This document shows, in pieces, positions 25,169 to 35,408 of a stretch of 64,000 nt of DNA. Below the pieces are notes generated by a model. That model saw only the letters and a program-made list of their open reading frames with translations. It did no database searches and was not told the DNA's origin. Positions within the stretch are counted from its first letter, which is position 1; each line of letters begins with the position of its first letter. The translations under genes were made by a program, and so were the position numbers. Origin of the DNA: JBCFBK01 sp038562555 (GTDB taxonomy: Bacteria > Bacteroidota > Bacteroidia > Bacteroidales > Prolixibacteraceae); assembly GCA_038562555.1 (NCBI GenBank), contig JBCFBK010000020.1, forward strand, positions 1 to 64,000. The letters are read 5' to 3'.

Positions 25169-28102
25169 CTATTTGAGCAGATTCAGAATTTCATCCTTGG
25201 TGATGGCCTTGAACGGATTATTTGAGTGTATAAATTTCTCCGCCAGGGAGGATTTGCGTTCCTGGAGTGATTGTATTTTTTCTTCGATGGTGCCTTCTGT
25301 AATGAACCGGTATACAAAGACTTTTTTATCCTGTCCGATCCGGTGCGCCCGGCTTATGGCCTGGAGCTCCGCGGCCGGGTTCCACCAGGGATCAATGATG
25401 AAGACATAATCTGCAGCGGTGAGGTTAAGTCCGACGCCACCTGCCTTTAATGAAATAAGAAAGATCCGGTTTTCGGGGTTTTCCTGAAATTCCTTTATTT
25501 CCAATTCCCGCCTGACGGTTTGTCCCGTCAGCATGGAATATTTCCAGTTCCGGGAAATGATCTGTTCTTTTACAAGTTCCAGATGCCGTACAAAAGAAGA
25601 GAATATCAATACCTTGTGTTTTTCGGCGATGAGACTTTCCAGACTTTCCATGATTTCATCAAATTTTCCGGATTCACTTTCTTCTGTTTCACTCAGCAGC
25701 GAAGGGTGATTGGCCAGTTGCCTCAGCCTCGTCAGTCCCTGCAAAATTATAAAGGCAGACTTTTCTGTGCCTTCACGTTCGATGTTTTCCAGTATGCTGT
25801 TCCGGATCGCCGATTTTTCTTTCTCGTAGATCTGCAACTGGGTTTTTCCCATCGGGCAATACCGGGTTTGTTCCGTGACAGAAGGAAGGTCGCGGGCTAC
25901 CTCGTCTTTTGTCCGGCGTAAGACGAACGGACGAATTAATAACTGAAGCTGCGATTGTTTATCCGGATCATTTTTCTTTTCGATGGGGTTGATAAATTCG
26001 CGTTTAAAATAAGCCAGGTTGCCCAGCAGTCCTTTATTCAGGAAATTCATCTGTGCCCATAGGTCGGCGAGGGAGTTTTCAATCGGAGTGCCCGTTAAAG
26101 CCAGCCGGTATTGGGCGTTAAGCTGGCTGACTGCCTGATAGGTTTTCGACGCGGGGTTTTTAATGTTCTGACTTTCGTCCAGAATCAGGTAAAAAAAACT
26201 GTGTTGGCGAAACATTTCAAAATCATTCCTGACTGTACCAAATGTGGTGAGAATGATATCATAGTATTCGGTTATTTTTTTGAATGCACCGGTTTTTTTT
26301 CGCTTTATTCCTGTGTGTTTATAGGTCTTCAGTGACGGCGTGAATTTTTGAATTTCGGTTTCCCAATTATGGACCAGGGACGTAGGCACCACAATAAGCG
26401 AAGCGGGTTGATGCTGTTCCTTCGCAGTCTCCCCTTCAAAGGGAATTGCAATCTGTCCAAACTGGTGCTCAAACTGAGGGATCGTTAAAGTACGGGGCGG
26501 CTTCTTTAATTTAAGCAGGAGCGTCAGCGTCTGAAGGGTTTTGCCCAATCCCATATCATCGGCCAGACAGCCCCCGAATCTGTTTTCGAACAAGTGATAC
26601 ATCCAGGAATAGCCTTCCTGCTGATAGGAACGGAGCGATGCCTGAAGCAGGTGGGGCGCGCTGACCTCTTTAATGCCTTCTTTGCCGCTTGCCTCGAGTT
26701 GCTGAAACAGACTTTTGTCAATTCCTTTCAGGCGCTGCCGGAGCAGGTCGTAATGATGCTTGTTTACCTTCAGCGAATTTCCGTCCTGACGGGCAAAGGG
26801 GAGCAGATCCCGGTATCCGGAAAACCATTCGGGAGGGATAATGGCTGTTTCTCCGTTTGGAAGTTCAAACTCATGAATATCGTTTAGGATGTATCTTCTC
26901 AGCTTAATGAAAGGGATCTGGAATTTTCCGAAGTTGACGTTGGCATAAATATCAAACCAGTCGTCTTTCAAATTAATCCGAACATTCATCTCAGGTTTTT
27001 CTATCGAAAACCGTTTTTGCAGCTTATCCTGACGGATTCTGAATCCGGCCTCATTCAGTTCCTCCCGGTGCAGGTCAAACCAGCAGATCAGCTCGTAAAT
27101 CCGGCGCCGTTCGTCCATGAGTTCGCTCCCGGGACAGGAATAACAGCCGTTTTCCTCCTTTAAACCCCATTCCTTCAGCAATGCAAGACAATTTTTTTCC
27201 CAAACGACGTCCCGGTCGATCTTTCTGAAGACAAAATTTCCGTATTCCCGGTGAAGGCTTACGACCACCCGGCTTTTGCTGCCGGGCAGGAATTCCGTTT
27301 CCCCGTAGAAAAACACAGGGAAGATGGACGGCTGTAATTTTAGATTGTGTTCAATTGATAAAATGGCCTGTTTTTGAGCGTCTTCCGCCGAAACAGTAAA
27401 TCCGTTGGCCTTTACCGGATACTCCCTGATGGTCTGAAGTACAAAGCTCCCGTAATATTTTTCTTCCATCTGTGATGGGATAAAGATAAACTCCTTATCA
27501 AGGAAAGGAATTATTTTCTTTGCACTTATCTTGTCGAAAACGACGAGTTTGTTTTGCCAGACCAGCGAGCAAGGCTCGTTTGATACGAGGATGATTTTTT
27601 TGTGAAGCAGGCTGAAGGGCCTTTTATTGTCGGTCATTTCCAGTCTGTAACGTGTGCCGTCGGAACTCCGGTCAAAGAGAAAGGTGCATTCAGCAAAGGT
27701 TGACGGCACGGCAATGCGGTCCTCTTCGTATAAGTTCGAATATTTTACCTGTTTATGGAACAGCCGGGTGGTGCCTTTCATGAGTATCCTCACAATTTGG
27801 TTCATATGCCGGTCTATGTATGGACTAATTTGGTTTTCGAACAACTCGGGATCCATTTTCTGGAAAAACAATCCCGCCTCTTTCTTTTTTGAGAACTTCC
27901 GGATCAGTTTTTCATCGCTGTACTGCTCAATTAGCTTTACCAGCTTTGACTGTTCCTCATTGAGCGAAAGAGGCTCGATGTCGCGATCTTTGACCAGCTT
28001 TTCGATGCTGTAAAAAGAAACCTTCTTTTCAATCAAAAACGCTTGAAAAATATGTCCGAACGTACGGTGTTCCGTCAACCCGATGATCAGTTCCCTTGGC
28101 AT
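25169..28102 (-). CDS. SNF2/RapA-type DEAD-like ATPase helicase
   Basis: This 977-residue protein has an N-terminal region of unknown fold (~1-480) and a C-terminal SNF2 ATPase. Motif I is ADDMGLGKTLQTL (near residue 519), motif II is LDESQNIKN (near 645; DESQ replaces DEAH). Motif VI is RAHRIGQ (near 920), and the C-terminal helicase half has SLKAGGVGLNLT. Bacterial members remodel protein-DNA complexes or recycle RNA polymerase. No SWI/SNF accessory domain or neighbouring restriction gene is seen. It has its own promoter box upstream. Confidence 0.93.
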   Translation of the reverse strand: MPRELIIGLTEHRTFGHIFQAFLIEKKVSFYSIEKLVKDRDIEPLSLNEEQSKLVKLIEQYSDEKLIRKFSKKKEAGLFFQKMDPELFENQISPYIDRHMNQIVRILMKGTTRLFHKQVKYSNLYEEDRIAVPSTFAECTFLFDRSSDGTRYRLEMTDNKRPFSLLHKKIILVSNEPCSLVWQNKLVVFDKISAKKIIPFLDKEFIFIPSQMEEKYYGSFVLQTIREYPVKANGFTVSAEDAQKQAILSIEHNLKLQPSIFPVFFYGETEFLPGSKSRVVVSLHREYGNFVFRKIDRDVVWEKNCLALLKEWGLKEENGCYSCPGSELMDERRRIYELICWFDLHREELNEAGFRIRQDKLQKRFSIEKPEMNVRINLKDDWFDIYANVNFGKFQIPFIKLRRYILNDIHEFELPNGETAIIPPEWFSGYRDLLPFARQDGNSLKVNKHHYDLLRQRLKGIDKSLFQQLEASGKEGIKEVSAPHLLQASLRSYQQEGYSWMYHLFENRFGGCLADDMGLGKTLQTLTLLLKLKKPPRTLTIPQFEHQFGQIAIPFEGETAKEQHQPASLIVVPTSLVHNWETEIQKFTPSLKTYKHTGIKRKKTGAFKKITEYYDIILTTFGTVRNDFEMFRQHSFFYLILDESQNIKNPASKTYQAVSQLNAQYRLALTGTPIENSLADLWAQMNFLNKGLLGNLAYFKREFINPIEKKNDPDKQSQLQLLIRPFVLRRTKDEVARDLPSVTEQTRYCPMGKTQLQIYEKEKSAIRNSILENIEREGTEKSAFIILQGLTRLRQLANHPSLLSETEESESGKFDEIMESLESLIAEKHKVLIFSSFVRHLELVKEQIISRNWKYSMLTGQTVRRELEIKEFQENPENRIFLISLKAGGVGLNLTAADYVFIIDPWWNPAAELQAISRAHRIGQDKKVFVYRFITEGTIEEKIQSLQERKSSLAEKFIHSNNPFKAITKDEILNLLK

Positions 28103-28170
28103 ATCGTTAAAAAACGGTTATATGACCTCATCCGAGGACCGTGTATAAAAACTTGCGTTAAACAAAACTT

Positions 28171-28178
28171 CAAATATA
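28171..28178 (-). promoter_or_regulatory. Promoter -7 box for the SNF2 gene
   Basis: TATATTTG on the minus strand matches TAnnTTTG, ~65 bp before the SNF2 start. Confidence 0.5.
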
Positions 28179-28337
28179 AACAGGAAAGCTGCATGTGCTG
28201 ATAAATTCACAACGGTTTTGATGAAATAGTTTGATCCCGGTGGGTCAGCAGCCTGAAAGTACTTGTTCTTCGTGCGAAACTTAAATTAAGAAATCAAAAT
28301 AAACAGGAGAAACACATCGCATTTAGTGTCACATTGT

Positions 28338-28345
28338 TATTTTTG
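28338..28345 (+). promoter_or_regulatory. Promoter -7 box for the nfnA-nfnB-DHOD-like operon
   Basis: TATTTTTG matches TAnnTTTG and lies 41 bp before the nfnA ATG. No -33 TTTG was found at the ideal distance. Confidence 0.5.
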
Positions 28346-28386
28346 CACTTGCACGATATTAATAAAAAAAACCGAGGTTAATCCAA

Positions 28387-29241
28387 ATGAATCAAATTAT
28401 CAGAACCGAACGGTTTTCCGAAAATGTATATAAGCTGGTGGTGCATGCACCAAGAATAGCAAATTCGAGAAAAGCCGGTCATTTCATTATTTTGCGTATC
28501 GATGAAAAAGGGGAGCGGATTCCGCTGACCATCGCCGGTGCGGATAAAAAAGAGGGAACCATTACCCTGGTCGTCCAAAAAGCAGGTGTTAGTTCAACAC
28601 GCCTCTGCAATATGGGAGCCGGCGATCAGATTCTGGATCTGGTGGGACCGCTGGGCAAAGCAACCAATATCCATCAGGTTGGCACGGTCCTGGCATGCGG
28701 CGGCGGAGTTGGCATTGCACCCCTGCTCCCGATTGTTGAAAGCTTTAAGAGAGCCGGAAACCGTGTTATCAGTGTTCTTGCCGCACGAAATAAAGAACTG
28801 ATCATCCTCGAGGATGAAATGCGGAAATGGTCGGACGAGGTGATCATCCTCACTGATGACGGGTCGTACGGCATCAAAGGATTGGTGACGAGTGGAGCTG
28901 AAGGAGTGATTCTCCGGGAGAAAGTTGATGAGTGTATAGCCATTGGTCCGGCGGTTATGATGAAATACACGGCTATGCTCACGAAAAAATACAATATTCC
29001 TACCCAGGCCAGTTTGAATGCCGTGATGGTTGACGGTACAGGCATGTGTGGTGCCTGCCGTGTAAATGTTGGCGGGCAGACCTTGTTCACCTGTGTGGAT
29101 GGCCCCGAATTTGATGCCCATAAAATTGATTTTGATGAATTGATTCTTCGTTTGGGCGGATATAAAAATGAAGAAAGAGAGGCATTTGAAAGATATTCCC
29201 AACTCCAAACAAGCTTAAGCCATGCAGAATCTGAAAACTGA
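28387..29241 (+). CDS. nfnA: FAD/NAD-binding subunit of NfnA/SudB-type oxidoreductase
   Basis: This 284-residue protein has a ferredoxin reductase-like FAD domain (~1-100; PLTIAGADKKEGTITLVVQ) and an NAD domain (~105-220; CGGGVGIAPLLP). A C-terminal [2Fe-2S] segment, DGTGMCGACRV plus FTCVDGPEFD, gives the three Cys and one Asp expected for the NfnA cluster. It partners the GltA-like subunit encoded next, with a 20-bp overlap. NfnAB couples reduced ferredoxin and NADH to NADP reduction by electron bifurcation. The related Sud enzyme reduces sulfur and cannot be excluded. Confidence 0.88.
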   Translation: MNQIIRTERFSENVYKLVVHAPRIANSRKAGHFIILRIDEKGERIPLTIAGADKKEGTITLVVQKAGVSSTRLCNMGAGDQILDLVGPLGKATNIHQVGTVLACGGGVGIAPLLPIVESFKRAGNRVISVLAARNKELIILEDEMRKWSDEVIILTDDGSYGIKGLVTSGAEGVILREKVDECIAIGPAVMMKYTAMLTKKYNIPTQASLNAVMVDGTGMCGACRVNVGGQTLFTCVDGPEFDAHKIDFDELILRLGGYKNEEREAFERYSQLQTSLSHAESEN

Positions 29242-30715
29242 CCGGGATCAGGAGTGGCGCGTAGCGCTACGCGGAAAAATGAAGAACAGGGAACGTGCTG
29301 ATATCGGCCGGGTCAAAATGCCGGAACTGGATCCGCACGTAAGAATTTTATACCAGGACAGGGAAGTGAATCTGGGACTGGACGTTGCCGGTGCCCTCCG
29401 GGAGGCATCGCGGTGTATGGACTGTGTTACGCCCACCTGTATAGAAGGGTGTCCCGTCAGTATTGATATTCCCCGTTTCATAAAGCACATTGAGGAAAAT
29501 AATATTTCTGAAGCTGCCCGGACGCTGAAGGAAACCTCCGCGCTTCCTGCTGTCTGCGGGCGCGTGTGTCCGCAGGAAAAACAGTGCGAGGCCAGTTGCT
29601 TTTATACGTTAAAGCTAAAAAAAGAACCGGTGGCGATCGGTTATCTGGAACGTTTTGCCGCCGACTACGAACGAGAGGGCGGACAAATTTCCGTTCCCGA
29701 GGTTTCTCCAAAAAATGGGCTGAAAGTTGCGGCAATCGGTTCAGGTCCCGCATCCCTCTCATTTGCCGGCGATATGATAAAGCTCGGCTATGAGGTAACT
29801 GTTTTTGAAGCCCTGCATGAAATAGGGGGTGTGCTGAAATACGGGATCCCCGAGTTTCGCTTACCCAACCATATCGTTGATGTCGAGTTGGAGGGTTTGA
29901 AGAAAATGGGTGTACGTTTCGAAAGGAACTTTATTGTCGGACGGACAGCCAGTTTTAACGACCTGAAAGAAGAAGGTTACATCGGTTTTTTTGTTGCCAG
30001 TGGCGCCGGTCTGCCCCGGTTTATGAGCATTCCGGGCGAAAACTATAACGGCATTCTCTCTTCGAATGAATATTTAACCCGTGTTAATCTGATGAATGCC
30101 GCCAGTGACGGTTTTGATACCCCGGTTCTGAAAGGAAAGAACGTAGCTGTAATAGGCGGGGGAAACACGGCGATGGATTCAGTGCGCACAGCTAAGCGGC
30201 TTGGAGCCGAAAGAGCCATGATTGTTTACCGGCGCTCGCGTGAGGAAATGCCCGCCCGGATCGAAGAGGTTCATCACGCCGAAGAAGAAGGGGTGGAATT
30301 TCTTAATCTGACGAATCCGGTTGAATACTTTGCTGATGAAAAAGGCCGGGTGAACCGGATGCGCGTCCAGCGGATGGAATTGGGAGAACCGGATGCTTCC
30401 GGAAGAAGACGGCCGGTCGTTATGGAAGGTTCCGAATATGACATCGTCGTTGATGTTGTGGTTGTGGCGGTCGGTGTTTCACCCAACCCGCTGATTCCGT
30501 CAGCCTTACCTGAATTGAAGGTGAGCCGGTGGGGAACTATTGAAGTAAACCCGGAAACCATGCAAAGTTCTGTTCCGGAGTTATTTGCCGGAGGAGACAT
30601 CGTAAGGGGGGGAGCTACCGTGATTCTCGCTATGGGCGACGGAAGGCGGGCTGCCGCTGGCATGCATGGATATCTGAAAGAGCAAGCACAGAAAAATTAC
30701 CAGTTAAATAATTGA
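29222..30715 (+). CDS. nfnB: NfnB/SudA-type, GltD-like NADPH-dependent oxidoreductase subunit
   Basis: This 497-residue protein has an N-terminal Cys-rich region (CMDCVTPTCIEGCP near 60-75 and CGRVCPQEKQC near 105-115) that binds two [4Fe-4S] clusters. It has the FAD motif AAIGSGPASLSFAG (near 170-185) and an NADP motif VIGGGNTAMD (near 310). The C-terminal GGDIVRGGATVI loop (near 458) is conserved. These match the large subunit of NfnAB and the GltD family. The 20-bp overlap with nfnA points to a complex. The next gene, DHOD-like, starts 2 bp after its stop. Confidence 0.88.
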   Translation: MQNLKTDRDQEWRVALRGKMKNRERADIGRVKMPELDPHVRILYQDREVNLGLDVAGALREASRCMDCVTPTCIEGCPVSIDIPRFIKHIEENNISEAARTLKETSALPAVCGRVCPQEKQCEASCFYTLKLKKEPVAIGYLERFAADYEREGGQISVPEVSPKNGLKVAAIGSGPASLSFAGDMIKLGYEVTVFEALHEIGGVLKYGIPEFRLPNHIVDVELEGLKKMGVRFERNFIVGRTASFNDLKEEGYIGFFVASGAGLPRFMSIPGENYNGILSSNEYLTRVNLMNAASDGFDTPVLKGKNVAVIGGGNTAMDSVRTAKRLGAERAMIVYRRSREEMPARIEEVHHAEEEGVEFLNLTNPVEYFADEKGRVNRMRVQRMELGEPDASGRRRPVVMEGSEYDIVVDVVVVAVGVSPNPLIPSALPELKVSRWGTIEVNPETMQSSVPELFAGGDIVRGGATVILAMGDGRRAAAGMHGYLKEQAQKNYQLNN

Positions 30716-30717
30716 TT

Positions 30718-31713
30718 ATGGCTAACTTATCAACCCGGTTTTTTGGACTGGAATTAAAAAGTCCGGTGATTGCTGCCAGTTGCAGTCTGACCGGAAGTGC
30801 AGACCACATTAAGAGACTGGCCCGGGCAGGGGCGGGTGCGATCGTTTTGAAATCGATTTTTGAGGAAGAAATAGAAGCCCAGTTACAACAGGAATTAAAA
30901 GAACGTCATCCGCTCGTTAACGATCCGGAATACCTGGACTACTTTGACTATGTGATCCGGGAGGAAAACCTGAATAAACAAGTCAGCCTGATCAAACAGG
31001 TAAAGGAAGAAGTTGACGTGCCCATTGTGGCGAGCATAAACTGCATCAGTTCATCTGAATGGACCACTTTTGCCAGACGTTTGCAGGACGCCGGTGCAGA
31101 TGCCCTTGAGTTAAACCTGTTCCTTATTCCTTCGGACGTCTCGAAAAGCAGTGATGCCAATGAGCAGTTCTATTTTGAAACCATTAGCAAGGTATTGAAA
31201 GTTGTCGACATACCGGTATCGGTGAAAATCAGCCACTACTTTTCAAATCTGGCTGCCGTAATCAAAAAACTTTCAGTCACCGGAGTTGCAGGAATAACCC
31301 TGTTTAACCGTTTTTATTCACCGGATATCGATATTGAAAATCAGCGGTTGGTCTCAGCCGGTATTTTAAGTTCAGGACAGGAATATCTGCTTCCGCTTCG
31401 GTGGACAGCAATCATGGCGCCGAAAACCGGATGTCCGCTGGGCGCTTCCTCCGGAATCCATACGGCAGAAACGGCCGTTAAATTCTTACTGGCCGGCGCC
31501 GGCGCTATTCAGGTTGCGTCGGTTTTGTACAACCAGGGACCGGAGGCGATCCGGACACTGAACACGGGCATTGCTGTTTGGATGGAGAGGAAAGGTTATA
31601 CGGCACTTGACGAATTCAAGGGGAAGCTGAGCGTCCAACTGAAGCTTGCGCTGGCCTGGGAAAGGGTGCAATTTACGAACTGGACCCGTGAGGCAGAGCC
31701 TAACGTTCTTTAA
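30718..31713 (+). CDS. Dihydroorotate dehydrogenase-like FMN enzyme of unknown substrate
   Basis: This 331-residue TIM-barrel protein begins at the ATG at 30718, two bases after the nfnB stop. It aligns with class 1 dihydroorotate dehydrogenases (LKSPVIAASCSLTGS start, VDIPVSVKISHYF, GAGAIQVASVLY end). The orotate-binding Asn-rich motif of true PyrD (NLSCPN-like) is replaced by NLFLIPSD, and no catalytic Cys or Ser is evident at the usual loop. It is therefore probably not PyrD. Its place in the operon suggests a redox role linked to NfnAB, an inference only. Confidence 0.75.
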   Translation: MANLSTRFFGLELKSPVIAASCSLTGSADHIKRLARAGAGAIVLKSIFEEEIEAQLQQELKERHPLVNDPEYLDYFDYVIREENLNKQVSLIKQVKEEVDVPIVASINCISSSEWTTFARRLQDAGADALELNLFLIPSDVSKSSDANEQFYFETISKVLKVVDIPVSVKISHYFSNLAAVIKKLSVTGVAGITLFNRFYSPDIDIENQRLVSAGILSSGQEYLLPLRWTAIMAPKTGCPLGASSGIHTAETAVKFLLAGAGAIQVASVLYNQGPEAIRTLNTGIAVWMERKGYTALDEFKGKLSVQLKLALAWERVQFTNWTREAEPNVL

Positions 31714-31803
31714 AGGCAAAGACGGATAATTATTCCGCTTTCTGTTCGTTTTTAATTCCGTGAGGTTTTGTTTTTTTACTTTGAATTTACAAACATTCGA
31801 TAA

Positions 31804-34068
31804 ATGAAGCGTATATTTCTGATTGCCGCCTTTTTTTTAACTTTTACGGCCGGGTCGCATGGGCAGGCCGGGAGGCTGACCGCTTCAGGCTTGCCCTCGT
31901 TGCAGCATCATGTGCGACCGGGAGAAACCATTTTCTCGATCAGCAAAAAATATGCGATTGAACAAAACGACCTGCTGGCGGCCAATCCGCAACTCGCCGC
32001 AGGATTAAAGGCCGGTGCGGACCTGATTATTCCTGTTTCGGGCGGAATCGGCGGAAGCCTGTCAGTACAAGGGCGCATGGTATCAAACCAGGAACCTTTA
32101 TCCGGGAAGCAGGAAAGAATGCCTGCATTTGAAGAATACAAAGTGAAGCGGGATGATTCCATATATTTTATAGCCAGGCGTTTTGGTATCGAAGTGGAAG
32201 ATATCCTGAAATATAATCCGGAAGTCCGCAATGGACTGGAAAAGCGTCAGATTTTGCGTATTCCCGATAAGGACGATTTGGCTGCGATTAAAGCAGAGGC
32301 CGGCAAAAAAGAAGCCGAATCCGCGAAGGCGCTGCAAAACAGGAAAGAAAGCCGGCCATCGGAGTTTTCAGATGAGTTTTTTATTTATGTGATTCCCACG
32401 GGTGAAACCTTCTGGAACCTGGAAAAAAAATATCAGATGACAAGACGGGAGCTTGAGGCCCTGAATCCGGAACTTAAAGCGGGTTTAAAAACGGGAACAG
32501 AAATCAGAATACCCCTTGAAAAAGTTCCTGATATTCAGGTTACGCCGGTTGAGGCGCAGAATTTTGAACGTCACACCGTTTTAAAGGGAGAGACCTTATA
32601 TACCTTATCCAAGCGTTTCGGGGTGCGCGTAAATGAACTCAAAAGGGTTAATCCCGTACTGAATTACAGAGGTTTGGTGGCGGGCGAATCGATTTTGGTA
32701 CCAAAAATTCAGGCGGAAGCAGTTCGGGTGCAGGAGCCTGTGCGTGAGGTTCAGGAAGCAGTTCAGCCCGATTATTCGGTGCAAATACGCCATGACGATG
32801 CCGTGCAGCAGTGCCGGCCCGATCGGCAGGCCGCATTGCAGACCTATCAGGTCGGATTATTTCTGCCGCTGTATCTGCCCGCCAACGATACCGTAAACCG
32901 CGTACGGGTTTCGCTTGATGAGATGATGAGAGATTCGCTTTTAATGGAACGCCTGGGCAGTATCTCCAATTTACCTGTTGACTCGTTTCGGACGCGGGAG
33001 CAGCCGGTCGTTTATCCGCGTTCTGAGAACTTTCTTCATTTTTATGAAGGTTTTTTGCTTGCGGCCGATAGTTTGAGAAGAGCCGGTATGCACGTGCAGA
33101 TCCGTGTTTTTGATACCAATCAAAAGCGTTATGTGGTTGATTCGCTGGTTAACTCCGGAAGTCTCCGCGATCTTGACCTGATTATCGGGCCTACATTTCC
33201 CGAATTACAGAAGAGCATTTCAGATTTTGCATTGCGCAACCGGATACCCCTGGTATCGCCATTATCTTCATCGGGAGATTTTGAAGAAAAAAATCCCTGG
33301 TTTTTTAAAGTCAATCCGACCAAACCGTATTTAATAGAGAAAACGGCTGATTATATTGTCGATGAGTATTTCGACAAAAATGTGATCGTTTTGCGAATGG
33401 GAGAGTATAGCCATTTGCCGGAAGCGCAACTCATTAAAATGATCCGCGAAAAGCTCCTGCTTTCCGGATACCGCGACAGGCTCAATCATGTTCTTTTTCA
33501 TGAGTACCGCTTATCATCGGGCGGGGCAGAAGGACTAAAAAAGCTTTTGTCAAAAGACAGGGAAAACGTATTCATCATTCCTTCGGAGACGGAAGCCCAG
33601 ATCAGTGTAGCTGTCACGACGCTCAACGCCATGGCAGAGGAGTTCCCGGTTACCCTGATCGGCTTATCCAATTATCAGCGATACAGGAGCGTGCAAACGG
33701 AGTACTTTCACCGCATTAAGCTGAGCTATCTAACTCCTTATTTTGTCGATTATAAATCACCTTTTGTTAATCAGTTTATCCGGAAATTCCGGCATAACTA
33801 TGCTGGTGAACCCAATCAGTACGGTTTTCAAGGGTATGATGTGGCCTTTTATTTCATGTCAGCCTTGTTTCAATACGGGAAAGACTTTACCGATTGCCTG
33901 CCCATGCTGAAGGTTTCGCTGACCCAATCGGATCTGGCATTCGATAAGGTAAGCCGTGAGGGCGGTTATATGAACCGCGGCTTATTTATTATTCAGTATG
34001 AGCCCGGTTACGATATTGTTATGAAAGGACTCATTGGAATTCCTCCGCATGTCACAGCTGAAAATTAA
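31804..34068 (+). CDS. LysM-repeat protein fused to a type I periplasmic-binding-like domain
   Basis: This 754-residue protein has a signal peptide (~1-20). Four LysM repeats follow (~38-75, ~110-152, ~192-235 and ~256-300; the first reads HHVRPGETIFSISKKY), separated by short linkers. A C-terminal domain (~345-750) resembles the type I substrate-binding fold of amino-acid ABC transporters. It should bind peptidoglycan in the periplasm. The ligand is unknown. No ABC transporter genes adjoin. Its stop overlaps the convergent rocD stop by 4 bp. Confidence 0.85.
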   Translation: MKRIFLIAAFFLTFTAGSHGQAGRLTASGLPSLQHHVRPGETIFSISKKYAIEQNDLLAANPQLAAGLKAGADLIIPVSGGIGGSLSVQGRMVSNQEPLSGKQERMPAFEEYKVKRDDSIYFIARRFGIEVEDILKYNPEVRNGLEKRQILRIPDKDDLAAIKAEAGKKEAESAKALQNRKESRPSEFSDEFFIYVIPTGETFWNLEKKYQMTRRELEALNPELKAGLKTGTEIRIPLEKVPDIQVTPVEAQNFERHTVLKGETLYTLSKRFGVRVNELKRVNPVLNYRGLVAGESILVPKIQAEAVRVQEPVREVQEAVQPDYSVQIRHDDAVQQCRPDRQAALQTYQVGLFLPLYLPANDTVNRVRVSLDEMMRDSLLMERLGSISNLPVDSFRTREQPVVYPRSENFLHFYEGFLLAADSLRRAGMHVQIRVFDTNQKRYVVDSLVNSGSLRDLDLIIGPTFPELQKSISDFALRNRIPLVSPLSSSGDFEEKNPWFFKVNPTKPYLIEKTADYIVDEYFDKNVIVLRMGEYSHLPEAQLIKMIREKLLLSGYRDRLNHVLFHEYRLSSGGAEGLKKLLSKDRENVFIIPSETEAQISVAVTTLNAMAEEFPVTLIGLSNYQRYRSVQTEYFHRIKLSYLTPYFVDYKSPFVNQFIRKFRHNYAGEPNQYGFQGYDVAFYFMSALFQYGKDFTDCLPMLKVSLTQSDLAFDKVSREGGYMNRGLFIIQYEPGYDIVMKGLIGIPPHVTAEN

Positions 34069-35294
34069 TCCTGCGATTCAAATTTTTCAATAGCCTGCCT
34101 GATCAGGGAGAGGGCTTCAAGCGTTTGTTCCTCCGTAATGATCAGTGGCGGCGTGAACCGGATAATATGTTCATGGGTTGGTTTGGCTATGATGCCGTAA
34201 TCCTTCATAACCAGGCAGAGGTCCCAGGCTGTTTTTCCGGCGTGTGGTCTGACGGTAACCGCGTTGAGCAGTCCTTTACCGCGGACTTCCTCAATCAGAT
34301 CCGATTTAATCCGACGCATGGTTTTCCGGAAAAGGTCCCCCATGTGTTCTGCATTTTCTGCCAGGTTCTCCTCCATGATCACATCAAGTGCCGCGATGGA
34401 AACACTGGCGGCCAGCGGGTTTCCGCCATAGGTAGAGCCATGTTCCCCCGGTTTAATGGTCAGCATGACCTCGTTATCGGCCAGCACGCACGAGACGGGG
34501 TACATCCCGCCCGAAAGGGCCTTACCCAGGATCAGCAGATCAGGCCGTACCTGCTCATGATCGCAGGCAAGCATTTTTCCTGTTCTTGCCAGGCCTGTCT
34601 GTACTTCGTCGGCAATAAAAAGTACGTGATGTTTTTTACACAGGTCAGCGACCTTTTTGAGGTATCCGTTACCGGGCACAAATACGCCGGCTTCGGCCTG
34701 GATGGGTTCAACCAGGAAGCCTGCCACATTCGGATCTTTCAGGCTTTTTTCCAACGCTTCGGTATCGTTAAAGGGAATATTTATAAAGCGCGGGGTGTAC
34801 GGGCCATAATCGTTATAAGCATCCGGATCTGACGACATCGAAATAATGGAAATGGTGCGCCCGTGGAAGTTCCCGTTACAAACGATTATTTTCGCCTTGT
34901 TACGCGCAATGCCCTTAATTTTATAGGCCCATTTCCGGGTGAGCTTGAGGGCGGTCTCGACTGCCTCGGCACCCGAGTTCATTGGAAGAACCCGTTCATA
35001 GCCGAACAGCGCGGTTATTTTTTCTTCCCACGCTCCAAGAACGTTGTTGTAAAAAGCGCGGGAAGTGAGCGCCAGCTTTTGTGCCTGTGTTGCGAGGGCA
35101 TTGACCAAGCGCGGATGGCAATGACCCTGGTTGACCGCAGAATAAGACGCTAAAAAATCAAAATACCGCTTCCCTTCTACATCCCAGACAAAAACCCCTT
35201 CACCCCGCTCCAGCACGACAGGAAGCGGGTGATAATTGTGGGCGCCGTATCGGTTTTCGCGTTCGATATAAAAGCTGGCATTCTTCTTTTCCAT
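34065..35294 (-). CDS. rocD: Ornithine--oxo-acid aminotransferase
   Basis: This 409-residue protein is a class III PLP aminotransferase. It has the ornithine aminotransferase start (YGAHNYHPLPVVLERGEG) and the cofactor pocket MNSGAEAVETALKL. The metal-free Schiff-base Lys is in LILGKALSGGMYPVS (near residue 255), after FIADEVQTGLARTG. It converts ornithine and 2-oxoglutarate to glutamate semialdehyde and glutamate, linking arginine and proline metabolism. Acetylornithine aminotransferase is less likely given the start motif. Confidence 0.93.
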   Translation of the reverse strand: MEKKNASFYIERENRYGAHNYHPLPVVLERGEGVFVWDVEGKRYFDFLASYSAVNQGHCHPRLVNALATQAQKLALTSRAFYNNVLGAWEEKITALFGYERVLPMNSGAEAVETALKLTRKWAYKIKGIARNKAKIIVCNGNFHGRTISIISMSSDPDAYNDYGPYTPRFINIPFNDTEALEKSLKDPNVAGFLVEPIQAEAGVFVPGNGYLKKVADLCKKHHVLFIADEVQTGLARTGKMLACDHEQVRPDLLILGKALSGGMYPVSCVLADNEVMLTIKPGEHGSTYGGNPLAASVSIAALDVIMEENLAENAEHMGDLFRKTMRRIKSDLIEEVRGKGLLNAVTVRPHAGKTAWDLCLVMKDYGIIAKPTHEHIIRFTPPLIITEEQTLEALSLIRQAIEKFESQD

Positions 35295-35408
35295 AATTAC
35301 GGTTGTTTACTTTTTTCTCCTGTCCGGAATGATCCTGACCAATGTCGTTTGATCGCGATGACATCCCGGATTTAATAAGGCAGAGTTAAGGAATATCCGC
35401 TGAAAAAC

